The position numbers and the translations under genes are program-made. This document shows, piece after piece, positions 38,144 through 49,064 of a DNA stretch of 64,000 bases; position 1 is the stretch's first letter; every line of letters starts with the position of its first letter. Source of the stretch: Hirsutella rhossiliensis. Lineage: Eukaryota; Ascomycota; Sordariomycetes; Hypocreales; Ophiocordycipitaceae. Below the pieces are notes generated by a model, which was given only the letters and a program-made list of their open reading frames with translations, was not told the DNA's origin and ran no database searches. The stretch is taken from positions 2,790,001-2,854,000 of the forward strand of contig NW_025408667.1 of the NCBI RefSeq assembly GCF_020360975.1, read 5' to 3'.

Positions 38144-39059
38144 AGCTTCGAATTTATAGATAATAGCTAAAATAAGTAGAATTCTAATAGATTCGGGTCT
38201 AGCCGTAGTCGAGAAGGTATCTAGGAAATCTAAGCTATAGATCTGCTTAAATCCCTATATTACGAAACGGGCTTTATATTTTATTATATTATTTTAACTA
38301 TCCTTCTTAATAGTATAGACCTAGCGGCCTCCTATAGCCTCCTATCCCTAGGAGGTAGGAAAACTCTAAGTTTTATATTTAATTAGCTAGATGATTTCCT
38401 TAATTATAGTATCTTTCTAAAATGCTATTTTAGGCTATTTATTGCCTGTTTATAGGTCTTTAGAATTTTTAGATCCTGATTTTCTATACTAGCTAGAATT
38501 AACTCTATAAAATCGCAGTTTAGAAATAAATTAACGTTAGGGTATTCGATATAGTTAGAATCGAACCCTTCCGGCTTAGGTAATTCTACTACTATTTTAC
38601 TAGTAGTAGGAATAGGATCGTTATTTAGAGACTCTTCTTCTATAGAGCGAGGACTTTATCTCTAGGTTCTCTAGTAGCTTCCTCTATAGGGATATAGCTT
38701 TCTAGCTTATCTTTATTTAAAATAGAATTAAAATCAAAGGTATTATTACTACTAGAGATTTCTAGATTTTTATAAATTTATTTTCTAGTATAGTAATATC
38801 TCTAGAGATAGTAATCTTTCTCTTAGAAAATCCTAGATTTTATATGCATTTTCTAAATAGCCTACTATTATTCCCTTAAAAGCTCTATTATCTAGCTTAT
38901 CTTTAGGGTCTTTATTCTTATAATATATAAGGCTTCCGAAGGTCTTAATTTTATTTAAGGTCTCGAAGGGTAGTATTATATTATCCTCTTTTCTATAGGA
39001 CTTTTAAATCCTATCGCAGAATACGGTGATCTATTATATAAATAGGTAGCTATTAAAAC

Positions 39060-39170
39060 AGCTTCTCCCTATAGATATTTAGGAAGCCTAGTAGTAAATA
39101 AAAGAGCTCGTACTTTTTCTAATATAGTACGATTTATTCTTTCTATTCTACCGTTAGATTCCGGCGTCCT
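39060..39170 (-). pseudogene. Integrase core fragment of B2
   Basis: The minus strand reads N-G-R-I-E-R-I-N-R-T-I-L-E-K-V-R-A-L-L, then L-P-K-Y-L. This matches the end of the copia integrase core, where N-G-x-x-E-R carries the catalytic glutamate. Upstream (to about 39900) other integrase pieces are interrupted by stops. The placement between RT and the zinc knuckle confirms copia gene order. Confidence 0.8.
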
Positions 39171-40265
39171 AGGAGGACTAGAATTAAAGGTAATTCCTTC
39201 TTTTTCGCAATAGAGCTTTATTTTATATATAAATTCTTTAGCATTATCAGAAAATGCTTCTCTAATCCTAGTATTTTTAGGGTTACTTTCTACCCTATTT
39301 TAAATTCTAGGAACCTATCTAGAGCTTCTCCCTTTTTTCGAAGAAGGTATATTTCTAGATATCGGGTTCCTACGTCTAGGAAAGAAATATAATAGTGATA
39401 TTTATTATAAGTAGGTACTTTAATTGGCCCCTAAATATCTAATACTATTTTTTCTAAATAAGAATAAGACTTATACGAAGGTTGTTTATTAACCTTATTC
39501 GTTGCTTTAGCTCTAATATATATTTCGCATTGCCTTATTTTATTTTCCTCTTCTAGAGGCATTTTTATATCCTTATTATATCTTTTTAATATTTCTAAAA
39601 TAGCCCTACTATTTATATACCCTAAGCGTAAGTGCTAAGTATAAAAATCTATATCCTTTGCTTTTAAAGACGTAATAAGGATTGATTGGCTTTCTAATAA
39701 AGGTTCTATAAGAATATAATATAATTTATTTCTAAGAAATCCTTTAGTAAGGACCTTAGCCTTATTATTTAATAAAAGGACTTTATTTCCTCCTATTAAG
39801 GCATAGGTATTATTAAAATAAGATTAGATAGTATATTTACCCTAATTTAGGTATATAAAAGCAGTCTCAAGGATATACCTTTTCTACTATACGGGAACTT
39901 AAATACTAAGTCCCCTTTCCTTTACTAATATAAAGGAAGCTTTTCCTAGTAAACTTTAGACTTAATTTCTTTATAGTTAATAAGGAAATTCTTATTAGAT
40001 ACTATATGCCTAGTAGCTCCGGTATTATATATAAAATCAAAGATCCTTTTATTCTTATAACTAGAAATCCTCCTTCTCTTACCTTTAAGACTAATTCCTT
40101 TATTCTAGGAATCGAGGCTTCTAGAGGTCCTAAAAGAGAGTCTTTATTAGCTTCTACTATAGGGGTATTTATAGAGGTTAAAATTACCTCTAAATCCTTA
40201 GACGTTTATATAGGGGTCGGAGCCCTAGAAAGGTCTATAAGGTCGATATCTAGGTCTATATTTTC

Positions 40266-40553
40266 TTACGAAGCTATATTTAAGACCTTATTACGATCGT
40301 CCGAATCGGACTCTAGCTCTATAATTCGAGCCTTCTTTCTTTTATTAGTAGTAGAAACACTACTAGAAGGGGATTTCTTCCTAGAAGAAGAAGATAAAGA
40401 AGAAGATTTTCTCTTCTTAGAAATTCGAGTCCTATCGTCCTTCTTTCCTTTATTTAAAACCCAATAAGCAGGAGCCTTATTCGGGTGTAATTTATAGCAA
40501 TTTGCTATAAAATGCCCTGGTTTTTTGCATTCCTTATAATAAGGAGTATCCAT
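40266..40553 (-). pseudogene. Gag zinc-knuckle fragment of B2
   Basis: A 95-codon open stretch. Near its start it reads Y-K-E-C-K-K-P-G-H-F-I-A-N-C, a CCHC zinc knuckle in which the first cysteine has become tyrosine (TGT or TGC to TAT or TAC). A lysine/serine-rich tail follows. This is the nucleocapsid end of a copia gag. An overlapping 153-codon open frame on the opposite strand is its shadow. Confidence 0.85.
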
Positions 40554-40700
40554 AGAATTTCTATGGGATTTCTAAGGCTTCCTTCGTATTAGGAAGGCTT
40601 TCTCTAAAGATTTATCTATATCCTCTATTCTTCTAGCTTCGTCTAAAAGACTAGCTATTAGGGATTCGAGGGTAAACGCCATAGAATTATGCCTAAGGCT

Positions 40701-40976
40701 CTACGTAATATTTATAATATAGCTTCTAAATTCCTTATTAAGGCAATTAAGAATCCATGCTATAAGGATAACTTCTAGAATTTCTATGTTACGGGATTTT
40801 AAATCCTCGTAGATTTCTTTTACCTTATAAAGGTATTTCTCTAAATCGGAGTCCGAGGGACTAAGATTAAAGAGCTGCTTAATAAGCAGATAATTCGACG
40901 AAAAGTTCGACGGATTATATAGCTTTTTAAGCTTATCCCACGCTTCTTTAGCATTTTTTAGATGCTGAATTTGCAT
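40701..40976 (-). pseudogene. Gag capsid fragment of B2 (UBN2-type)
   Basis: A 91-codon open stretch with the copia-type gag signature: A-K-E-A-W-D-K-L-K-K-L-Y near residues 9-20, then L-x-x-Y-L-x-x-V-K-E-I-Y-E-D-L and W-I-L-N-C-L. In this family the region builds the capsid. It lies between the 5' LTR (from 41352) and the zinc knuckle, as expected. The start codon of gag is probably further upstream (toward 41200), where stops occur. Confidence 0.85.
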
Positions 40977-41335
40977 TAAGGGACTATCTTCGACTCGAAG
41001 GAATATTATAGATAAAGCCTCCGTAGTCGATATATAATTTGCTTACTCTAGAGCAGCAATAAGCTTTTCTTTTATAAGGATAGCTTCTATCCTCGTAGTC
41101 TATAAGGTATAATTTAAATTTCCCTTAAGTCTAGTAAATTCGTATTCTTTCTATCTACCTATTTTATATAAATTCGGTATTATTTCGTTCGTAGGGATCG
41201 AGAAGTCTAGACGGGAGTTTAAGAGCGTAGGAAGGTAAAAGAAGTTAGGGGGAATTTCGAAAGGAATTTTAATTGAATATTTCGACGAGGAATTTCAAAG
41301 GTATAAGTAGTTGATTTCCCGGCTTAAAAGGAGCA

Positions 41336-41351
41336 AGCCGGGCTTATAACC
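41336..41351 (-). other. Primer-binding site of B2
   Basis: The coding strand reads GGTTATAAGCCCGGCT immediately after the 5' LTR end CCTTAAGA. It shares the core GTTATAAGCCCGG with family A, although the LTRs are unrelated. This supports a common primer, probably the 5' half of initiator tRNA-Met. Confidence 0.6.
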
Positions 41352-41919
41352 TCTTAAGGTATATAAGCAAAAGCGGAATTTTAGGAAATCAAGGAATCAC
41401 GTAAGACTACGTGATAGAGGGGAAGAAGGAGTATAAGGTAGGATTTTCAACGGAATTTATTAGTAGTGTATTAGTGTATAGAAGAGGTATTAAAGTTAAT
41501 GATACTTAATCTATCTACTAGCGGACATGCTGTCTTATATAGACAATTATAGCTAAACGGAAGAACCTTTCGGGACCAGATTTAGGCTACCGTATAGCCC
41601 TAAGACTAGGGAATTCCGTAATATCTCGAGTAAATCTAGAAGTGTCTTGGTTCCACTGATATTCGTGTTTAGAGGAGGTTAGTCGTGCCGGTGTTCTTAA
41701 GAGGTCTTAGCTAGCATTCTAAGCTAGCTCTGTTCCTTCGATTCCCGATTATACGATAACCGGCAACCCGTTTAATGCATAATGACATATAAGATAACGA
41801 GCGATTCTTGCTCTATAGGATGAGATTTTGTCTATAATTAATATACTACTTATTGGCTTATATAATCGGGAGAGTATATTATAGCTGCTTTATTTATAGT
41901 AGGAACACCGTTCCTTATA
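41352..41919 (-). repeat. LTR of B2 (5' LTR in coding sense)
   Basis: 568 bp, equal in length to its partner and colinear with it. The right-hand duplication CTATC follows at 41920-41924. Confidence 0.95.
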
Positions 41920-41924
41920 CTATC

Positions 41925-41991
41925 CTACCCCTTACTTTTAATTTTACCTTTATAAATTTTTTATATACTTCTTATATCTCTCTTCGCTAAA
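41925..41991 (+). repeat. 3' LTR of A4, remaining 67 bp
   Basis: Continues the LTR begun at 35482, ending CTCTTCGCTAAA, a RIP-altered form of CTCTTCGCGAGA. Target duplication GATTT follows at 41992-41996. Confidence 0.9.
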
Positions 41992-41996
41992 GATTT

Positions 41997-42766
41997 AACT
42001 ATAAAAGAATCTATAAAGAAGGAATAGAAAATAGTTAAGATAATACCCTTAGTCGATAAAATAATTATAATATAAGGGCACTAATAGTAAAAGGATAGCT
42101 CTTAGAAATTAATAAAAATAAGAACTACTCGTAATAATAGCTAAATATAATATTTAAAGTATAACTTAACGACTTAATATATTAGAAATTCTAAAAATAA
42201 ATAAAAGAATATAAAGTACTAAATAAATATAATATAGAATATTTAAAAGTTCTAATATATAAAAATAAAATCTAGATATTATTAGTATTATAAGATAAAG
42301 TTATATAAGATATATATAAATATATAATATATAGATAATAAGGAATCTAAAAAATACTAAAACGGATTAAATAATAATATAACTTCTTATAGATTAAGGA
42401 AGTAGTATAATAAGTTATTAAAGAATATAACCTTTATATATAAAGTAAAGCTAAATAATATAAACTATATAAAGAATTATAACCGTTACTAGTACTAAAG
42501 AAACTATAGGATTTAATAGCTTTCTATTATATTATAAAGCTATTACTATTAAAAGAACTTATAACTAATATTAAGTATAATAATATATTTATTATTACTA
42601 ATAGATTAATAAAGTATAAATACTTTATACTATATAAAAAAGTAAGTAATATAAAAGAGCTAGTATATATATTTCTATAAACTATTATTAGTAATTAAAG
42701 ACTACTAAATAAGATTATATTTAATAAAGGAAGTATATTTATAGCTAAGTTTTAGTAAGCTCTTAT
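41997..42766 (+). mobile_element. G1 copy 2, right part (RNase H-integrase)
   Basis: Continues G1 copy 2 after A4 and matches copy 1 from about 2240 to 3003 (end of RNase H and first half of integrase). It stops abruptly at the left LTR of A5. Together with 28167-29635 it forms a ~2.2-kb internal G1 fragment with neither end of the element. Confidence 0.87.
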
Positions 42767-43243
42767 TCTTATAAAGAGAGATATAAGAAGTATATATAAA
42801 ATATATAAAGGTAAAATTAAAAGTAAGGGGTCGGATAGGTAATATAGAGATATTTAATTCTTATAAGGGTAGTAATTAAGGTAAGGGAGTAATTATTATA
42901 TTGCCTTAATTATTCTTTTTTCTTTTATCTAACGCCCCTTTTTCTACCTATTTAGTATCTTAATTAATAAAAAAGATCTTACTTAAAGAAGCTATTAATA
43001 TCCTTTTAACTACTAAGCTTTTTACTAGTTTTTTCTATCTTTTTTACTAATTACTAGTATATCTATCTTATCTCTCGCTACCTTTATAGAAAGCTATCGC
43101 TACTTTTACTTCCCCTCTTACCCTTACCTTCCTCTTTTTACCTCCTTTTAGCTCCTTCTTTAAAACCTATTTTTTAGCTTCTTATATCCCTTATACTAAG
43201 GGATATCTCTAAGAACTATAAAATTAAGCTACGCTTCGCGATA
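42767..43243 (-). repeat. LTR of A5 (3' LTR in coding sense)
   Basis: 477 bp, colinear with 48588-49064 and followed by the purine-tract complement. Confidence 0.88.
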
Positions 43244-46200
43244 TACCCCCTTAGCTATAGCTTACCCTTAAAAGGTAAAGCTAAATACTTAGGCTAGTAA
43301 GCGTATAAAGGAGGTCTTAGTTTATACTTATCCCTTACTTAAGAAATCTAGGTTTTAGCCTTAGGCTCTTTTAGACCTACTTTAGGAAAAGGGGCCTAAG
43401 GAGGATATTAAGTCCTATAAGAAAGGGGGACTTCTCTAAGGATAAATCCTTAAAAAGGGGCCTTTAAGGAAAATATATCTTAATTAAGCTAGGGGCCCTC
43501 CTTTAAGATAAGTCCTAGTTCCTCTTTTTAGCTATAGACGTTACCTTCTTATATATACTATTAGCTCCTCTTATAGACTCTTAAGGCGGGCCTTTAAAGA
43601 TAGCTTCTTATAGACTTCTTCTAGCTTAATTTACTATAAAAAGATAGCTAGCTTCTACTTTAGTAAGGGCTTTATAAGACCGTTTACTTTTATTAATACT
43701 ATTAAAACTTAATAGATAGAAATAAGTCCCCTTTAAATATCTTAGCGTAACTAATACTAGTAAATATTAATATACTATAGCTAAGTTAATAGGTTGCTAT
43801 TTTCTATAAGAATTTATATAGTTTTTATATTATTATATTTTATAGCTAATAAGGTTAAAATTTATAGTTATAGAGATATTAATAGCTAGCTATAGAAAAT
43901 AGCTTCTTTTAAAGCTTTTAAAAGAGCTAGTAGCTCTACTATTATACTTAAAGTTATAATAGTAGCTTACTTTAAAGCTTTCTAAGTAATAGTTCTTTTA
44001 AAAGGGATATAATATACCTTTATAAGCTCTTTCTATTTAAGGAATTATCTATAAAGGACGAATCGCTTAAATAAAGGAAGATTTTAGTACCTAATTTCTT
44101 TTATCCCTACCCTTTTAAGTATAGACTATATAATCTTATTAAATAAAGATAAAGGATAGCTTAGTCTACTACTTCTTAGTACCTAGGGCTAGGATTCTAG
44201 TTATACTTAGTTAGCTAAGATACTATAAAAGAGATATTTAGTTTAGTAGAAATAGCTAAAAAAAGTAAGGAGTATACTTTTTATTAGTCTTAGTATTTCT
44301 CTTACTCCCTTACTTTAAAGGATAGATTAAGTAAAAGCTCTTATTTAATATAAGCGTAAAGAGAAGCTTTTTATTAAAGGAATTAAGGAGGAATTTATAA
44401 GCGACCTTATCGATATAAGTATCCTAAGTAAGCTAGATAGTTTATTAGGACCTATTTTAAAAGATTTATATCCCTAGGAACTACTTTAGCTCCCTTAGCT
44501 TAGTTATCTTATACCTTTATTATAGGCCTTATATAGCCTCCCTAGCTATTACTTCTTCCTCTTTTAAGTAGTCTTAAATAATATTATCGATATAAAAGAA
44601 GACTATAATTTTACCCTTCTATATTATATACGGTTCCTAAGGGACTTTCTTAAAGCTTAAGGCTTTAATAGAACCGGTTAAATACTATTACTAAAAAAAA
44701 AGGGTAATCTTTATAGTCTATATAGAGCTTTCCTAAGTTATAGAACCTTTCCTAGTTATTAAAAACTAAGAGGAAGTTATATATAGATAACTTTTTCTTC
44801 CTTAAAAGGGTAAGTAATAAAGGTATTAGCTATATCTATTTAATTAAGCTCGAGGTTAAATTCTACTACTATAGCTATAAGAGTCTAAAATAATATCCTT
44901 ACTAAGGTAGTTACTTTAGTAGGTAGATCCCCTTTTTCCTATTAATTCTTATAAATAGCTAGCTAAGTCTTATACTTTTAAAGGAAGCTATATTTATTAG
45001 TCTTATAAATAAAGACCTACTTATAGCTAAGGACTTATTTTCCTCGTACCTTTTTCTTAAGGACCTCTATAAAAGATACTATTTCTTTATATAAGGCTAG
45101 GTAGTTTTTCTAGGCCTAGAAAAACTAGTCTTTAAAGGGGTGTTTTTTTAACTACTTTTAGTTTACTAGTAGGTCTAAGAGGTCTCTTTTATATACCTTC
45201 CTTACTAATAAAGGCTTAAATAGCTAGCTTACTATAAATACTTTATAAGAACCGTCTTCTATAGGTATTAAATAGAAGTTAGAAAAACGATTAAAATAAA
45301 AGAGAGGTTAGTTTTCTTTAGTAACTATATTAAGCCCTATATATTCCTTTACTTCTTAAAGTAAGGATAAAAAAGCATCTAGATAATCCTTAAAGAGAGG
45401 TGCCTTTCCTACCCTTTTAAGGGTTAAGATAAAAAGACTAACTAAAAAAGCTACTTTTAGATCTTTTTTTTATATAAAGGGAGGCGTTAGGAGGTAAGCG
45501 TATTCTAGCTCTACTACTTTCCTATAGTCTCCTTCTTTATCTAGATTATATAATTTAGTAGCGTCCCCTTTTTCTTTAAAGTTAGCGTTATCCTTAACTA
45601 CTTTAACGTTAGTTTCTTTTTTTATTTCCTTATCTAAGACCTCTTTTTAAGACTATTAAGAAGGGGGGATTTAAACCTTTTAAATTAGCTAACGTTATAA
45701 GAGTAAGAGGGGCTATTAATCCTTCTTCCTATTAAAGAAGCTAGATTTATAGAAAATTATATCCTTAGTTAAAATAACCTTTATAAAAGAGGAATTTAAA
45801 TCTAAAAGATAATTATAAAGTTATAACTTATAAAGTAACTAATAAAAGCTCTAAGATTAAGCTTTCTTTTCTTTCTTCTTTTTAGCTATATATTAGTAGT
45901 TATAGCGTATACCTTATAGCTATAAGTACGAAGGTAAGCTAGCGAGGCCCTTTTTATTATAAAGAGCTTAAGAGGGGATTTCTAGTTTATTCCTTAGGTA
46001 GTCCCTCTAAGGGTCTAGTTCTATAGGTAATAAGCGGTTTTAATAACTTTACTTTAAAGGTTATAGGGAAGCCTTATAGTAAGTCTTATTATATAGGCCC
46101 TTTTATTATAGTACCCCTTAATCTTTCTACCCCTCTATTTTAAGCCTAGGTATTAAATACTAATAATAAGGGTAAAATACCCTTTTTTAAAGCTAATTTA

Positions 46201-48587
46201 AGATATCTCTTATAAATAGCTTTATATTAAACTATATTTTCTTTACCTTATAGCTAAAGTAGTATTTTATTTAGTTAATATAGTCTTAAAGGGTAAACTA
46301 GTTATACTTACTTATATAGGTCTATAAGAAATAAGGGAAAACTATCCTTAAAAAAGCGTCTATAAAAAACATTACCTTAATAAAGCTTTCTTAATCCTTA
46401 GAGACGTTAGTTTAGTTAACTTATATTTTCTTATATAGCTAGTCTAGCTATAAAGGGGTTCGTTTAAAAATCCGTCTTTTAGTCTTTCCTTAGCTATAGT
46501 ATTTATATTTAACGGCTTTTAAGCCCCTTATCTATAAGCCTTATTATTAGCTTAGTTTATATAAAGCTAGGGGGCCTAGGTAACTAAGTTATATATATTA
46601 AAGAAAACCGTCTCTTTAGGCTACTAAAAGAAGGTCCTTAAAACCTATTATCTTAGTAAGGAAAGCTAACTTCTTAAGAGGTTCCTTCTTAAGGATAAGT
46701 TAAAATTTAAGAATAAAATAACTAAGCTTTTCCTTAATAAGCTTAATCGTTTAATTCTTTTAGACTAGCCTTATAGGCTTAGACGTTATATCTTATAAGA
46801 TTTCTTCCTTTTTAAGAAAGTAAAAAGAAATTAAGCTCGTTAAAAATTAAGGGTAAAAAGCTACCCTTTTTTATAAAAGAATTTATATAGACCTATTAAG
46901 TAAATTTTTTGTAAAATTTACCTTTTTATATCCCTCTATCTATACCGTTAATTCCTTAGTAATAAGGTATTCCCTCTATACCTTCTTAAATAACTAGAAT
47001 TATAAGAGTATATTATAAATATTAAGGGAAGTACTAAAGTTAAGGATAGCTAATTTTTAAAGGGGATAGTTAGAGGGTCCTAATAGTTAGTCTTAGCCTT
47101 ATTAATCTATAAGGAAGATAAAGGCTAGATTTACTATACTAATGACTTTTCCTTAAATTTATAGCTTAAATAAAGGTAGCGGCGTTATTAATTACTATTT
47201 CTTAGTAACCTTAATCTTATCTATCTTATCTTATAATAAGGGGTCCTCCTTAAGAGACTATTATACTATTTCTTATAGCCTTTTTAAAAGGTTAACTCCT
47301 ATAAGTCGGTTTTCCTTAAAGACTTACTAGTATTATAATAACCGATAGCCTAGGGATTTATAGGCTAGGTAGCTATTTTGTTTTTTAGTCTTTTATTTCT
47401 TTTAGGAATCCTTATCTTAGTTTAAAAGGTCTACTTAATACCCCCCCTTTTTACCCCTTATTACTAATTTTTAATAAAGAGGTTCGATTTTAATTAGTTC
47501 CTTAATTTTTAAACGAACGGACTAAAAGGTCTATTAAGGGACTAGCTAGGCTAGACGGACTAATAGGGCCGGGCCTATAGTAGAAGGCGGAGCTAGGGCC
47601 GGGACTAAGGTAGCTATTAAAGATAGTATTAAGGCTCTTAAGGGAGGAAGAGCTAGAAGGGCAATAGCTATAGCTATAGTAGTAAGGGCTATAGTAATAA
47701 AGGCTATAGTAGCTATAAGGGTAGTAGGTTAAACCGTCTAGGTCGAGTTCTAGCTATAAAGGAATAAGACTACTTATAATTATACTTTAGTAGCCTCTTT
47801 ATTTAGTTCCTAGCTAGCTTCTTAATAGATAGTTAAGTAACTATTACTAATAGGCTTTATTAATAGAGATATCTTATAGCTACTAGCTAGAAAGAGCTTT
47901 TATTAAGAAGTATTAATTAGCTTCCTTAAGGATTTATTCTTACTTAGGTAGCTATAAAGAAGCTAGTAGGTTCCTAGTAGAAAAAGCTCTTAGGTATACT
48001 ATATAGGTCTTCTTAATATAGTTAGTTATATAGCCCTTTAAGGGAGCTATTAAGGTCTTAAGCTTTAAAAGCTACTACCTAAGAGTTTCTTTTTCTTAAA
48101 AAGAGATTAGCTTTATAGTACTAACGGATTTTATTATTACTATATAAGTAGTAGTTAGTAGCTTTATCTTATATAGGTATTCCTTATAATAACTCTTATA
48201 GTTACCTAAGGTAGTAGAAAAAGCTCTCTACTATATAGAGGTTAGCTTAAAGAAGAGGGAAGCTCCCTTTATAAATTCCGTTGCTTTAAAGTAAAGAAGG
48301 AGCTTAAGAGGGTCCTACTTATTAAAAAAGACTAGATTATAAATAGTTCTATTTATATAAGCCTATAGCTCCTTTACTTACTTATCTTAATCTTAGGGCT
48401 TTATAAGAATCGTCTTATAGACTATAAGGATAGTAAAGGAGTTGTTTTTTTAATATTATTATAAAAGAGGGGGTAGAAAAGTTAGCTAAAAATTAGCTTT
48501 TTTAGTAAGAAAGGTAAAAGGATATAAGAAAGGTGCTTTTATAGTAGCCGGAAGGTATAGTAATTCTATTCCTCTTAAGCTTATTAC

Positions 48588-49064
48588 TCTTATAAAGAGA
48601 GATATAAAAAGTATATATAAAATATATAAAGGTAAAAGTAAAAGTAAGAGGTTAGATAGGTAGGGTAGAGATATTTAATTCTTATAAGGGTAGTAATTAT
48701 AATAAGAGAGTAATTATTATATTACCTTAATACTCTTTCTTTCTTTTATTTATCGCCCTTCTTTATACCTTTTTAGTATCTTAATTAATAAAGAAGATCT
48801 TACTTAAAGAAGCTATTAATATCCTTTTAACTACTAAGCTTTTTACTAGTTTTTTCTATCTTTTTTACTAATTACTAGTATATCTATCTTATCTCTCGCT
48901 ACCTTTATAGAAAGCTATCGCTACTTTTACTTCCCCTCTTACCCTTACCTTCCTCTTTTTACCTCCTTTTAGCTCCTTCTTTAAAACCTATTTTTTAGCT
49001 TCCTAGGTCCCTTATACTATAGGATATCCCTAAGAACTACGAAATTAAGCTATACTTCGCAATA
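48588..49064 (-). repeat. LTR of A5 (5' LTR in coding sense)
   Basis: 477 bp, ending CTTCGCAATA, a RIP-altered CTTCGCGATA. Confidence 0.88.

Larger units (their letters stand above)
35892..41919 (-). mobile_element. Ty1/copia element B2, complete, lightly RIP-mutated
   Basis: 6028-bp element with two LTRs of exactly 568 bp (35892-36459 and 41352-41919) and perfect target duplications CTATC at 35887-35891 and 41920-41924. The coding strand is minus. It retains open coding fragments for gag, zinc knuckle, RT and RNase H, much longer than in family A, so it arrived later or met fewer RIP cycles. The primer site abuts the 5' LTR at 41336-41351. The LTRs differ mainly by transitions, for example TG to TA near 36001-36030 compared with 41461-41490. 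Confidence 0.95.
29636..41991 (+). mobile_element. Copia element A4 carrying nested copia element B2
   Basis: Family A in plus orientation, inserted into G1 copy 2 with duplication GATTT at 29631-29635 and 41992-41996. The 5' LTR is 29636-30112. The 3' LTR begins at 35482 and is split by B2: it runs to 35891, resumes at 41925 and ends at 41991, restoring exactly 477 bp. Without B2 and its duplication A4 is ~6.32 kb. Internal order is gag (about 30230-31250), protease region, integrase (about 32050-32900), RT (about 33400-34250) and RNase H (to about 35130), all full of stops. It is a textbook nested insertion with every border fixed to the base. Confidence 0.93.
42767..49064 (-). mobile_element. 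Copia element A5, full length, heavily RIP-mutated
   Basis: Family A in minus orientation, 6298 bp, with LTRs 42767-43243 and 48588-49064 (477 bp each). All internal regions are present in the order of A1 (RNase H near 43550-44100, RT near 44400-45200, integrase near 45800-46900, gag near 47500-48450). RIP damage is among the heaviest of the family. Flanking pentamers (CTTAT left, AAAGT right) differ, and the two flanks belong to unrelated elements (G1 and D). Confidence 0.88.

Noticed and set aside
40006..40467. 153-codon plus-strand frame
   Set aside because: It lies antisense to the B2 gag zinc-knuckle fragment and shows only low-complexity Ser/Glu/Leu-rich sequence; a shadow of the minus-strand reading.
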